Translations under genes and position numbers: made by a program | In this document: piece by piece, positions 34,301 to 42,958 of the stretch | Numbering within the stretch: position 1 is the stretch's first letter | Layout: each line of letters starts with the position of its first letter | From: [Mycobacterium] fortunisiensis | GTDB taxonomy: Bacteria; Actinomycetota; Actinomycetes; Mycobacteriales; Mycobacteriaceae | Assembly (NCBI RefSeq): GCF_019050325.1 | Contig: NZ_VOMB01000020.1 | Span: 372,001 to 436,000, forward strand | Direction of reading: 5' to 3' | Length of the DNA stretch: 64,000 bases | Notes under the pieces: model-generated | Told to the model about the DNA's origin: nothing | What the model saw: the letters and a program-made list of their open reading frames with translations, nothing else | Database searches by the model: none

Positions 34301-37300
34301 TCAGGTCTTTTCCAAATGCTCGATCAATTCGGTGGCGGTGGCGCCACCGAGGATGGTGGCCAGCGGAACAGATCTTCCGGTGGCCTTCTTGAGCTTCTTA
34401 CGCAGATCAATTGCCAACAGCGAGTCGACGCCGAGATCCAGCAGCGAGGCGTCCAGATCAAGTCCGCTGACATCGCTGAGTTTGAGCACCGACCCCAGGG
34501 CGATGCGCATCGCGCCCGTGGCGTCAGTGGCCGTTTCCTCATCGCGAGCAGACACGTGAGTACCCGAAACAGTCGAACTTGGGGTACCTACGCGTCTGCT
34601 CGCGATGTCACTCGCCCCGAGAAAGGTGCGCAACCGCCCGGCGTCGGCGGTGAACACCAGCGGATCGGCCGGATGGTCGCGCAGTGCGGCCTCCACCGCC
34701 AAGTCCGGCGCCATCGCCCGCAGCCCCGACCGCTCGACCCGGCTGATCTCACCGGAGTCGATGATGCCGTCGCCCGGCCACAGGCCCCACCGCACCGCGG
34801 TGCAATGCCTGCCCGCCGCACGAAGCTGGGCGGCCAGGGTGTCGAGCAACCGGTTGGCCGCCGAGTACGCCGCGTGACCGTGTCCACCCCACAGGCCGGA
34901 CACCGAGGAGCACAACACCATGCGGGCGTCCGGGCGCAGCGGCCACAGTTCGGTCAGGTTGGACAACCCGAGGATCTTGGCCCCGAACGTATCCCGTACC
35001 GCGGTGCCGGTCAGCTCATCTCCCGGGGCGATCGTCGCGGACGCTGCCGCGTGGATCACCAGGGAGGCCGGCCCGATGGCCAGCTCGGCGACCGTCGCGG
35101 TGATCTGCGCGGGATCGGTGAGATCACAGCGGGGCGCCACGATCTCGACGCCGTCGGTGGCCAACCCGGCCAGCTGCCGATCGTCCAGACCGCTGCGGCT
35201 GAGCAATACGATGCGTCGCGCCCCCTGCTCGGCCAACGCACGGGCAAACTGCAGGCCCACCGCTCCGGCTCCGCCGGTGATCACCACGTCCTCGAAAATG
35301 CCCGACTCCGCGGTCCAGGTTTGCGGCTCGGGAGCATCGTCACGCATCCCCCGCCGCCAGACCGCCGGACCGGACCCGTTGACCCGCAACGCAATATCCT
35401 CGGCATCGGTCAGCATGGCGGCCACCGCGGCGGCCGCGACGGCGGGATCGGGTGTCGCCGAGGGCAGGTCCAGATGCCGGAAAGTCTGATCCGGATGCTC
35501 GTAGCCCAGGCTGCGGTGCACCGCCGCCAGTGCAGCGGCCTCCGGCCGTGGACCCTGCGGATCGCCCGTCACCTGCTCACCGCCGACGGTGACCAACCAC
35601 ACGTCGTGGGTCGCGGAGGTGACGGTCCCGGCGTAGCCGAGCAGGCCCGCTTCGACGCGCCGGCTCAGGGCCGCGGCCGCACGCGCCGCGTCGACCTCGT
35701 CGGACACCGGCGCCACCACGATCACCAGGTCCGCCTCGGCCGGCCCGGCCGCCATGGCGGCGCCGGACTCCTCTACTGCTCGGGTCAGCGCGGCCGCCGG
35801 GCCCTGTCCCGCTGCCAGGTCGAGCACCGCCACCCGGCGCAGAGCGGGCGGCGCCGAAATGTCGGTCAGTTCCTCCCAATGCTCCAGCGCCACCGTCAGA
35901 CCGGCGACCGGTGGCAGCGGTTGCGGTGTGGCCCAGAGGTGTTCGGCCCGCATCGGAGCGAACGGAAAATCGGGCAGCGCCGCACCGTGCACCGGCAGAT
36001 CGGCCCAGCGGTAGCCCGGGTCGGCCATCGCGACCGAAACGAGGTTGGCGCTCAGGCGCTCGCGGATCGGTTCGTCACGCCGGCCGGACCCCACCATCAC
36101 GACCGGCCCGCCGGTGAGATCGGCCGCGTCGTCGAGCAGGTCGCCCATCGCGAACAGCAGGGCCGGGTGCGCCGACAGTTCCACAAAAATCCGGGCCCCG
36201 CGCCGCGCCGCCGTCTCGACGGCCCGGTCGAAGCGCACCGTGCTGCGCAGGTTCGTGTACCAGTAGTCGGTGAAATCAGTTCCCGGCCTGACCACCTCGG
36301 AAGTGGCCGATCCGATGAACTGCACCGCAGACTCGCTGAACTGGCCTGCCGGCAGGAGCTTTTCCAGCTCACCGCGGGCACCGTCGAGCGCGGTGGTGTG
36401 CGCCGGGAACCACATCTCGATCTCTTTGGCGAACGCTCCGCGACCGGTGACGGTCGCGACCGCGGCGGTCACCGCGTCGGTCTCACCCGAGACTGCCACC
36501 GAGGACCGGGAGTTCACCACGGACAGCTCCAGCCAGCCCGGCGTCCCGGCGATCACATCCGCGGCTTCCTCGGGGGTGATCCCGAGGACCGCCACCCGGT
36601 ACGGTCCGGTCAACCGGTCCAGGACCGTGGCCCGGGCGATCACCACCGCGACCGCCTCGCGCAGCGTGATGCTGCCGGCCACGTAGGCCGCCCCGATCTC
36701 GCCCAGGCTGTGCCCCACGGTGAGATCGGGCAGCACGCCGCAGGCCCGCCACACCGCCGCCAGCGCCACCCCGTGGACGAACTGCGCGCCCTGGATCTGA
36801 ACCTGGGAGAAATCGTTGGTGCTGACACCCGAATCAGGTTCAGCGAGCAGATAATCCAGCGGTGAGGCCACCCCGGCGGCCCGGAAAAGGGCCGCACACG
36901 TGTCGACTTCGGCCCGATAGACCGGCAGCCGCTGGTAGGCCTGCACCCCCATCGACGGCCACTGGCTGCCCTGGCCCGGGAACACGAAGGCGATCCGCCC
37001 GGGCCCGCCGGAACCCGGCGGGCCGCTCTGGCCGCGGGTGACCAGCGGATGGTCGACCCCCTCGACCAACGCCCGCAGACCGGCGACGAGCTCGTCGCGG
37101 TCGCAAGCCCGGACCACGGCGCGGTGCCGGCGCAGCCGCCGGGTGGACCGCACGGTGGCGGCCACGTCGGCGGGGCTCACCTGCGGGTGGGCGTGCAGAT
37201 ACCGCAGGATCGCGGCGGCGTCGGTGGCGATCAGGTCCTCGGCGTGGGCGCTGAGCAGGACGGCGGTGCGTTCGTCGGGAAACACGATGCGCTCGACGGT

Positions 37301-37309
37301 TTCGGTCAT
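34301..37309 (-). CDS. mbtD: Mycobactin polyketide synthase MbtD (AT-KR-ACP)
   Basis: Works with the separate ketosynthase MbtC to build the 3-hydroxybutyrate unit of mycobactin. 1002 residues from the ATG at 37307-37309, which overlaps the mbtC stop by 4 nt. The acyltransferase has AFVFPGQGSQWPSMG and the nucleophile motif GHSLGEIG near 198. The ketoreductase has the NADPH motif TGGAGAVGLQFARALAEQGA near 678. The carrier has LLDLGVDSLLAIDL near 963. The KR-ACP linker (about residues 902-923, with VSGTHVSARDEE) is encoded by a large palindromic repeat at 34541-34606 that resembles an intergenic element of this genome. Confidence 0.95.
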   Translation of the reverse strand: MTETVERIVFPDERTAVLLSAHAEDLIATDAAAILRYLHAHPQVSPADVAATVRSTRRLRRHRAVVRACDRDELVAGLRALVEGVDHPLVTRGQSGPPGSGGPGRIAFVFPGQGSQWPSMGVQAYQRLPVYRAEVDTCAALFRAAGVASPLDYLLAEPDSGVSTNDFSQVQIQGAQFVHGVALAAVWRACGVLPDLTVGHSLGEIGAAYVAGSITLREAVAVVIARATVLDRLTGPYRVAVLGITPEEAADVIAGTPGWLELSVVNSRSSVAVSGETDAVTAAVATVTGRGAFAKEIEMWFPAHTTALDGARGELEKLLPAGQFSESAVQFIGSATSEVVRPGTDFTDYWYTNLRSTVRFDRAVETAARRGARIFVELSAHPALLFAMGDLLDDAADLTGGPVVMVGSGRRDEPIRERLSANLVSVAMADPGYRWADLPVHGAALPDFPFAPMRAEHLWATPQPLPPVAGLTVALEHWEELTDISAPPALRRVAVLDLAAGQGPAAALTRAVEESGAAMAAGPAEADLVIVVAPVSDEVDAARAAAALSRRVEAGLLGYAGTVTSATHDVWLVTVGGEQVTGDPQGPRPEAAALAAVHRSLGYEHPDQTFRHLDLPSATPDPAVAAAAVAAMLTDAEDIALRVNGSGPAVWRRGMRDDAPEPQTWTAESGIFEDVVITGGAGAVGLQFARALAEQGARRIVLLSRSGLDDRQLAGLATDGVEIVAPRCDLTDPAQITATVAELAIGPASLVIHAAASATIAPGDELTGTAVRDTFGAKILGLSNLTELWPLRPDARMVLCSSVSGLWGGHGHAAYSAANRLLDTLAAQLRAAGRHCTAVRWGLWPGDGIIDSGEISRVERSGLRAMAPDLAVEAALRDHPADPLVFTADAGRLRTFLGASDIASRRVGTPSSTVSGTHVSARDEETATDATGAMRIALGSVLKLSDVSGLDLDASLLDLGVDSLLAIDLRKKLKKATGRSVPLATILGGATATELIEHLEKT
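34541..34606. repeat. Dispersed palindromic repeat inside mbtD
   Basis: Arms 34541-34565 and 34582-34606 (25 nt each) pair at 22 positions around a 16-nt loop. The outer sequence ATCGCGAGCAGAC and inner GGTACCC are shared with the intergenic copy at 50955-51012. It has no stop codon in the mbtD frame and falls in the KR-ACP linker, where extra residues are tolerated. Confidence 0.85.
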
Positions 37310-38643
37310 GCCGCCGCCCCCTCGATCACGTCGGGAACCGACACGATTGCGTGCGCATTGGTGCCGCTCATGCCGAATGCCGATACCGCAGCGATGCGTT
37401 GCCCGTTCACCGCCGGCCACTGCGTCAGCTTGGTGGCCAGCCGCAACCCTTGGCTGTCCCAGTCGATCTCCCGGCTGGCCTCGTCGACATGCAGGGTGGC
37501 CGGGACGGCGGCATGCTCGGCCGCCAAGATCACCTTGGCCAGACCGAGCCCGCCGGCAGCGGCCTGGGAGTGACCCACGTTGGACTTCACCGACCCCAGC
37601 AGGGCTCCGGTTCCAGGCGCGGTGGCCCCGTATGTCTGTGCCAGCGAACGCAATTCGGTTCGATCACCGAGCCGTGTCCCGGTGCCGTGGCCCTCGATCA
37701 TCCCGACGTCCTGCGGGCGGACCCCGGCCTTGGCGATCGCCTTGGCAAACAGCCGCTGCTGGGCCGCGCCGCTGGGTGCAGTCAAGCCGGTGGTCCGACC
37801 GTCCTGGTTCACCGCCGTGGCCCGGACCTCGGCCAGGATGCGCCGGTGGTCCTGCAGTGCAGCCGATTTGCGCTGCAGGACGAACATCGCGGCGCCTTCG
37901 GCCCACACCGTTCCGCTGGCGTGGGCACTGTAGGGCCGGCAGTGTCCGTCGTCGGACAACGCGTGCTGTTTGGCGAACTCGACGAAGTACCCGGGCGTAC
38001 CCATCACGCAGACACCCCCGGTCAGCGCCATGTCGCAGTCGCCCGCGGCCACCGCGGTGACCGCGGTGTGAAATGCGGTCAGCGCCGACGAGCAGGAGGT
38101 GTCGACGGTCAGCGCCGGGCCACACAGGTCCAGGGTGTAGGCGATCCGCCCGGAGATGACGCCCAGCGAGGTGCCGGTGATCAGATGGCCACTGTGGTGG
38201 GAGAACTCCGACAGCGGTGGACCGTACTCCAGTCCCGACGCACCGACATAGCAGCCCACGTCATGACCGGCCAGATCGTCGGGATTGATGCCGCTGTGCT
38301 CCAGTGCACGCCAGGCCAACCGCAGACCGATGCGCTGCTGCGGGTCCATCGCCACGGCCTCCCGCGGCGAGATGCCGAAAAAGGCCGGATCGAATGTCGC
38401 TGCGCCGGAAAGGAAACCGCCGAGATCGTGGATACGTTTGAACCCGTCGCGGCGAGAGCCATCAAGCAGCTCGCGCACCGACCAGCCGCGGTCGGTGGGA
38501 AAATGGCTCAGCGCCTCGCGCTGCTCGGCCAGCAGCGACCAGTATCCGTCGGCGGTGTCGATCCCGCCGGGTGCCTCCAGCGCCATCCCCACGATCACCA
38601 CCGGGTCGGCGGCGACGGGGTGTGGCTGCTCGCTAGAGGTCAT
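37306..38643 (-). CDS. mbtC: Mycobactin polyketide synthase MbtC (ketosynthase)
   Basis: Stand-alone ketosynthase, 445 residues, that condenses the units carried by MbtD. The catalytic Cys is in LTVDTSCSSALTAFH (about residue 183), and the two histidines in MIEGHGTGTRLGDRTE (about 316) and VKSNVGHSQAAAGGLGLAK (about 358). The start is the ATG at 38641-38643 (MTSSEQPHPVAADPVVIVGM), overlapping mbtT by 11 nt; the longer upstream reading is a shadow of mbtT. The split KS (MbtC) and AT-KR-ACP (MbtD) is the normal mycobacterial arrangement. Confidence 0.95.
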   Translation of the reverse strand: MTSSEQPHPVAADPVVIVGMALEAPGGIDTADGYWSLLAEQREALSHFPTDRGWSVRELLDGSRRDGFKRIHDLGGFLSGAATFDPAFFGISPREAVAMDPQQRIGLRLAWRALEHSGINPDDLAGHDVGCYVGASGLEYGPPLSEFSHHSGHLITGTSLGVISGRIAYTLDLCGPALTVDTSCSSALTAFHTAVTAVAAGDCDMALTGGVCVMGTPGYFVEFAKQHALSDDGHCRPYSAHASGTVWAEGAAMFVLQRKSAALQDHRRILAEVRATAVNQDGRTTGLTAPSGAAQQRLFAKAIAKAGVRPQDVGMIEGHGTGTRLGDRTELRSLAQTYGATAPGTGALLGSVKSNVGHSQAAAGGLGLAKVILAAEHAAVPATLHVDEASREIDWDSQGLRLATKLTQWPAVNGQRIAAVSAFGMSGTNAHAIVSVPDVIEGAAA

Positions 38644-39376
38644 TGACCAGCTCCGCGACGTCCGCGGTGAACTCGTTGAGATAGAAGTGGCCGCCGTCGA
38701 ACATCGACACCGTGAATGCCCCCTCGGTGTGCACTTCCCAGCGCCGCAGCATGTCCTCGCTGATGCGATGGTCGCCCTGGCCGCCGACGGCGAAGATGTC
38801 GGTGGCCACCTTGACGTCCTCACCGCACGCGTAACGGTTGAATGCGGCGTAGTCGGCGCGCACGGCCATCAGCAACAGCTCGACGAAATCCTCGTCGGCC
38901 AGCAGCGCGGGGTCGGTCCCACCGAGATCGACCATCTCGGCGAGGATCTCGGATTCGGCCATCGGCAGGGCCGGCGCGGAGGCCGCCGCCGACGGGGCTT
39001 CACTCGCCGAGACCCAGAGGGCCTCGATCCCGACCCCACGGCGTTCGGCGACCCGGGCGAACTCGAAGGCCACGACCGCTCCCATGCAGTGGCCGAACAG
39101 CCGCAGCGGGCCGATACCGGCCCAGTCCCCGGCCCCGAACAGATCCTCGGCCAGCTCGGCCACCGTGGCCGGTGCCGGATGGGTGAGCCGGTCCCCGCGC
39201 TGCGGGTACTGCATGACGTAGGCGTCGGATCCGGCCGCGGCCAGTGCCGTCCCGAATCCGCGGTAGGCCAACGCGGCGCCGCCGGCGTGCGGGAACACCA
39301 GGGTGGGCCTGGCGCTCACATCCGCCGGATACCGCTTGATCCAGGGCTTGAAGGTGAGGGCGTCCAGTCCCGTCAC
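38633..39376 (-). CDS. mbtT: Type II thioesterase of the mycobactin cluster, Cys nucleophile
   Basis: Alpha/beta-hydrolase of 247 residues that likely hydrolyses mis-primed or stalled thioesters from the Mbt carrier domains. It shows LVFPHAGGAALAYRGF (oxyanion region) and a nucleophile elbow LRLFGHCMGAVVAFEF: the usual GHSMG serine is Cys97 (codon TGC). Candidate acid and base are in GGQGDHRISEDML and FDGGHFYLNEF. The GTG start overlaps the mbtB stop by 4 nt and the end overlaps mbtC. A separate thioesterase between mbtB and mbtC is consistent with mbtT-type genes in fast growers. Confidence 0.9.
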   Translation of the reverse strand: MTGLDALTFKPWIKRYPADVSARPTLVFPHAGGAALAYRGFGTALAAAGSDAYVMQYPQRGDRLTHPAPATVAELAEDLFGAGDWAGIGPLRLFGHCMGAVVAFEFARVAERRGVGIEALWVSASEAPSAAASAPALPMAESEILAEMVDLGGTDPALLADEDFVELLLMAVRADYAAFNRYACGEDVKVATDIFAVGGQGDHRISEDMLRRWEVHTEGAFTVSMFDGGHFYLNEFTADVAELVNDL

Positions 39377-42300
39377 GATGTCGAGGTGGAGTCGAGTGCG
39401 GTCATCACATCGGCATCGTCCATATCGGCGACCTCCATGTAAAGCTCGGCGACCTGCTCGAGACGGTCGCTGTTCGTCTCCCGTGCGATGAGTCGGTCAC
39501 CGAGCTTCTCGACCGTGCGGGTCGCAAAGACGTCGGGAACCATCACCGTCGGGGTGTCCAACCAATCCCGGATCCGCGCGACCGCTGCGGTGGCCCGCAC
39601 CGAGTCGCCGCCCAGTTCGAAGAAGTCCTCGTCGATGCCCAGCTCGGCCACTCCGAGCAACTCGCCCAGGATCGCGGCCAGGGCCCGCTGCAGCGCCGTC
39701 TCGGGCGCTCGCCCGCTGCCCCGCTGGGCGCCCTGGGCGGCGTCGGTCAGCAGCCCGCCCACCGCCCGCCGGTCGGTCTTGCCGCCGACGGTGAACGGGA
39801 TGGTCTGGGCCAGCTCGATGTGCCGCGGAACCATGTGGGGCGGAATCAGTTCGGCAAGCTCGGAACGCAGCTCCGCGGTGCTGCGCGAGGGGTCGTCGAC
39901 CGCCACCAACGCCGCGAGCAGCTCACCGGTGGGGCCGGCCACGATGTCCACGACGGCGGCGTGCACTCCGGACAGCCGCTGCAGCGCGGCCTCGACCTCA
40001 CCGAGCTCGATCCGGTAGCCGCTGATCTTGACCCGGTGGTCGGCGCGGCCGACGAACTCCAGGGTGCCGTCGGGCCAGTACCGCGCCAGATCCCCGGTGC
40101 GGTACCAGGTGCGACCACAGTAGGCCACGAACCGGTCCGCGGTCAGCTCCGGCTGTCCTCGATATCCACGGGCCAGACCGCGTCCGCCGATCCACAGTTC
40201 ACCGGGCACCCAGTCGGGGCAGTCCTGGCCGGCGGCATTGACCACGCGACAGGCGTTGTTGGGGAACGGCTTTCCATACGGCACGGCCGTCCAGCCATCC
40301 GGAAGGTCTCGCGCCTCGAACAGCGTCGCGTGGATCGCGGTTTCGGTGGCGCCGCCCAGCCCGGTCACCCGGACCCCCGGAGACAGTTCCTGCAACTTGC
40401 GCACCATGGTGGTGCGGACCCAGTCCCCACCGGTGGGCACCGCACGAATCGTCGGCATCGATATCTGCCTGGACCAGGCCGATTCGACCAGCATCTCCAG
40501 CGAGCCCGGCAAGAAGTTCAGCGTGGTGATGCCGTGGGTGTTGATCTGCTCGACCCAATGGTCGGGGTTGCGCCGATCGGCCTCGTCCACCACCACGATG
40601 GTGGCACCGGCGGCCAGCGTGCCGAACACGTCGAGCACTGACAGATCGGATTCCAGATGGGTCAGCGCCAGCACGCTGTCCTCGGGTCCCATCCCGAAAT
40701 AGGTGTTGAGCGTCTCCAACGTGTTCATCGCGGCGTCGTGGGTGACCTCGACGCCCTTGGGCTCACCGGTGGAGCCAGAGGTGAACAGGATGTACGCCAG
40801 TTCACCGAGAGCCGTTGGGGCAGGCTCAATCCGGTCGGCGCGCCGACCGATCCGCAAAGCCTCGGTCACGGTGAGGGCGGGCAGCCAGGTCGGGGAGCCG
40901 TCACCGCAGAACAGCGCCATCCGCACGTCGGCGTTGGCCAGCATCCGTTCGGCGCGGTCGGCCGGCTGGTCCACACCGACCGGCACGTAGACCGCACCGG
41001 CGGCCAGAATGCCCAAGAGCGCCGGAATCTGATCGGGCCCTTTGGGTCCCATCACCGCCACACTCTGGCCGGGGCGCACGCCGGCGATCTGCAGGGCGGC
41101 CGCGACAGCGAGCGCCTGCTCCCGTAGCTCGGCGTAGCTCAGCTGCCCCTTCGAACCGATCACGGCCAGTGCGTCGGGCCGGACCAGCGCCTGGGCGAAG
41201 AAGCCCTGATGCAGATTGTGTCCGGTGGGGGCGGCCGAAGCCGCGTTCGCCGCGTCCCGCACGTCACGCTGGGATTGCGGCAGCAGCGGGGCCGAGAGCG
41301 CTTCCCAGGCCGTGTCGTCGAGCGCCAGCCTGCGCAGCTCGGTGATGTGGCGGTCGAACATCGCGTCGATGACGCCGGGGCGGAAAGCGTCTTCCCGCAC
41401 GTCCCAGTTCACCAGCACCCCGCCGTCGAACTCGGTGACCTGTGCATCCAGAAGTACTTGCGGCCCTTGTGAATTGATCCATACCGGCTTGCCGAAGGTG
41501 GCGGTCACCTCGGAGCCGAACAGCTCGCCGAGCCCGAGTGCGCTGGTATAGACGACCGGCGCGAGCACCTGGGTGCCGCGATGGCGGCTGAGATCGCGCA
41601 GCACCGACAGACCCGAATAACCCGCGTGACCCGCGGCGGCGTGGAACGTGTCCTGCACCGCGCGCGCCCGCTGCGCCGCGGTCTTGGCCGCGCGCAGATC
41701 GATGTCCAGCAGCAGCGAGGACGTGAAGTCACCGACGAGCTTGTCGACGTCGGGGTGGCGCTGCTCGCGGCCGAACAACGGCACGTTGAGCAGGAAACGC
41801 GGCTCGGCCGACCAGCCGGCCAGCGCATCGGAGAAGGATGCCGCCAGCGCCATCGCCGGGGTGATGCCCCGCTTGCGGGCCGCGGCGAACAGCGCGTCGC
41901 GGGTTTCGGGGTCCAGCCAGTGGTGACGGCGGGTGGTGTGGTGCGGATCGGCCTGTTCGGCCGCCGGAACCACCGGCAACCGGGGCGGATCGGGCAGTTC
42001 GGGGATGCGTTCGGTCCACCAGTCGCGGTCGGTCTCGTCCTCGCTGGAATCCGCTGAGGCGAGCCGATATTCGCGGTATGTGTAGTCCAGTTCCGGTAGC
42101 TGGGCGCCGTTGTAGAGCGCCGCCAGGTCGGCCATCAGGGTGCGGTAGCTCATCGCGTCGGCGGCCTGCATGTCCAGATCGACGTGCAGCCGGGTGGCGC
42201 CGCCGGGCAGCAGCGACAGCGTCAGCTCGAAGACCTCGTCGTGCAACTGCTGGTGGGACTTCGTCCGGACGACCTGCGCGAGCCGTTCGGCCACCTGTTC

Positions 42301-42864
42301 GGGCGTGGCCTGCCGCAGATCCTCGACGGTGACACGCAACGGCTCGCCCATGGCGCCGATGCGCTGTGTGCCGTCGGGCAGGAACTGCACCCGCAGCATC
42401 GGATGACGGTCGGCCAGCGCGTTGGCCGCTCGCTGCAGCCGGTCGGGATCCACACCGTCGCCGTCGAATTCGACATAGAGGTGGCCGGCGACACCGCCGA
42501 GTTGCTGATCGCCCTCCCGGCCGACCCACATGGCGTGCTGCATCGGTGCGAGTGGGAACGGTTCTGCGCCTTGGGAATCGGATCGTGTCACCGAATTTTC
42601 TTGGGCAGCAACTGGTTCCGTTGCAGCTGCGCGATCGGAAACCAACTCGACCCACGCCGAAACCGTGGGAGTTGCTGCCAGAGAAGCGAAATCGACATCA
42701 ATACCGTGGCGCCGCCAGCGACCGGCCAACGACATCATCCGGATGGAATCCAGACCTTGTGCGATGAGATCGGCGTTGGGATCCACCGTGTCCGTGCCGA
42801 CGCCGAGAAGGTCGGCCACCGCCTCCCTGATGGTCTGCGAGTCCGCGATTGCGACGTCGCCCAC
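39373..42864 (-). CDS. mbtB: Mycobactin NRPS MbtB (ArCP-Cy-A-PCP)
   Basis: Accepts salicylate from MbtA and forms the phenyloxazoline ring with serine or threonine. The 1163 residues have an N-terminal aryl carrier domain (DLIAQGLDSIRMMSLAGRW, Ser about 38); a cyclisation domain with the DxxxxD motif in VDLDMQAADAMSYR near 233, replacing HHxxxDG; an adenylation domain with LFTSGSTGEPKG near 698 and YRTGDLARYWPDG; and a carrier near 1085 (FFELGGDSVRAT). No thioesterase is fused; it is encoded separately by the next gene. The GTG start at 42862-42864 lies just downstream of the IdeR boxes shared with mbtA. Confidence 0.95.
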   Translation of the reverse strand: MGDVAIADSQTIREAVADLLGVGTDTVDPNADLIAQGLDSIRMMSLAGRWRRHGIDVDFASLAATPTVSAWVELVSDRAAATEPVAAQENSVTRSDSQGAEPFPLAPMQHAMWVGREGDQQLGGVAGHLYVEFDGDGVDPDRLQRAANALADRHPMLRVQFLPDGTQRIGAMGEPLRVTVEDLRQATPEQVAERLAQVVRTKSHQQLHDEVFELTLSLLPGGATRLHVDLDMQAADAMSYRTLMADLAALYNGAQLPELDYTYREYRLASADSSEDETDRDWWTERIPELPDPPRLPVVPAAEQADPHHTTRRHHWLDPETRDALFAAARKRGITPAMALAASFSDALAGWSAEPRFLLNVPLFGREQRHPDVDKLVGDFTSSLLLDIDLRAAKTAAQRARAVQDTFHAAAGHAGYSGLSVLRDLSRHRGTQVLAPVVYTSALGLGELFGSEVTATFGKPVWINSQGPQVLLDAQVTEFDGGVLVNWDVREDAFRPGVIDAMFDRHITELRRLALDDTAWEALSAPLLPQSQRDVRDAANAASAAPTGHNLHQGFFAQALVRPDALAVIGSKGQLSYAELREQALAVAAALQIAGVRPGQSVAVMGPKGPDQIPALLGILAAGAVYVPVGVDQPADRAERMLANADVRMALFCGDGSPTWLPALTVTEALRIGRRADRIEPAPTALGELAYILFTSGSTGEPKGVEVTHDAAMNTLETLNTYFGMGPEDSVLALTHLESDLSVLDVFGTLAAGATIVVVDEADRRNPDHWVEQINTHGITTLNFLPGSLEMLVESAWSRQISMPTIRAVPTGGDWVRTTMVRKLQELSPGVRVTGLGGATETAIHATLFEARDLPDGWTAVPYGKPFPNNACRVVNAAGQDCPDWVPGELWIGGRGLARGYRGQPELTADRFVAYCGRTWYRTGDLARYWPDGTLEFVGRADHRVKISGYRIELGEVEAALQRLSGVHAAVVDIVAGPTGELLAALVAVDDPSRSTAELRSELAELIPPHMVPRHIELAQTIPFTVGGKTDRRAVGGLLTDAAQGAQRGSGRAPETALQRALAAILGELLGVAELGIDEDFFELGGDSVRATAAVARIRDWLDTPTVMVPDVFATRTVEKLGDRLIARETNSDRLEQVAELYMEVADMDDADVMTALDSTSTS

Positions 42865-42880
42865 AATGGCCTCCCGAACG

Positions 42881-42899
42881 GTAGCACAGGCTGTCCTAA
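42881..42899. promoter_or_regulatory. IdeR iron box 1 between mbtB and mbtA
   Basis: GTAGCACAGGCTGTCCTAA resembles the IdeR consensus TTAGGTTAGGCTAACCTAA, with the AGGCT core and CCTAA half intact. It lies just upstream of the mbtB start. Iron-loaded IdeR would repress both divergent genes. Confidence 0.7.
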
Positions 42900-42900
42900 C

Positions 42901-42919
42901 TTCGTGAAGGCTACCCTAT
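42901..42919. promoter_or_regulatory. IdeR iron box 2 between mbtB and mbtA
   Basis: TTCGTGAAGGCTACCCTAT matches the IdeR consensus at about 13 of 19 positions, adjacent to box 1. Two tandem boxes in this intergenic region are also the arrangement known in tuberculosis. Confidence 0.7.
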
Positions 42920-42958
42920 CCTCAGGGGGTCGAATACACCTACCCCGAGGTGCCAACA

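Noticed and set aside
32127..34559. 810-codon plus-strand open frame opposite mbtE
   Set aside because: Antisense shadow of the first MbtE module; composition is His/Arg/Gly-rich with no motifs.
34316..36865. 849-codon plus-strand open frame opposite mbtD
   Set aside because: It is antisense to the well-supported AT-KR-ACP gene. High GC with G/C-rich third positions keeps antisense frames open; the translation has no recognisable domain and crosses the palindrome.
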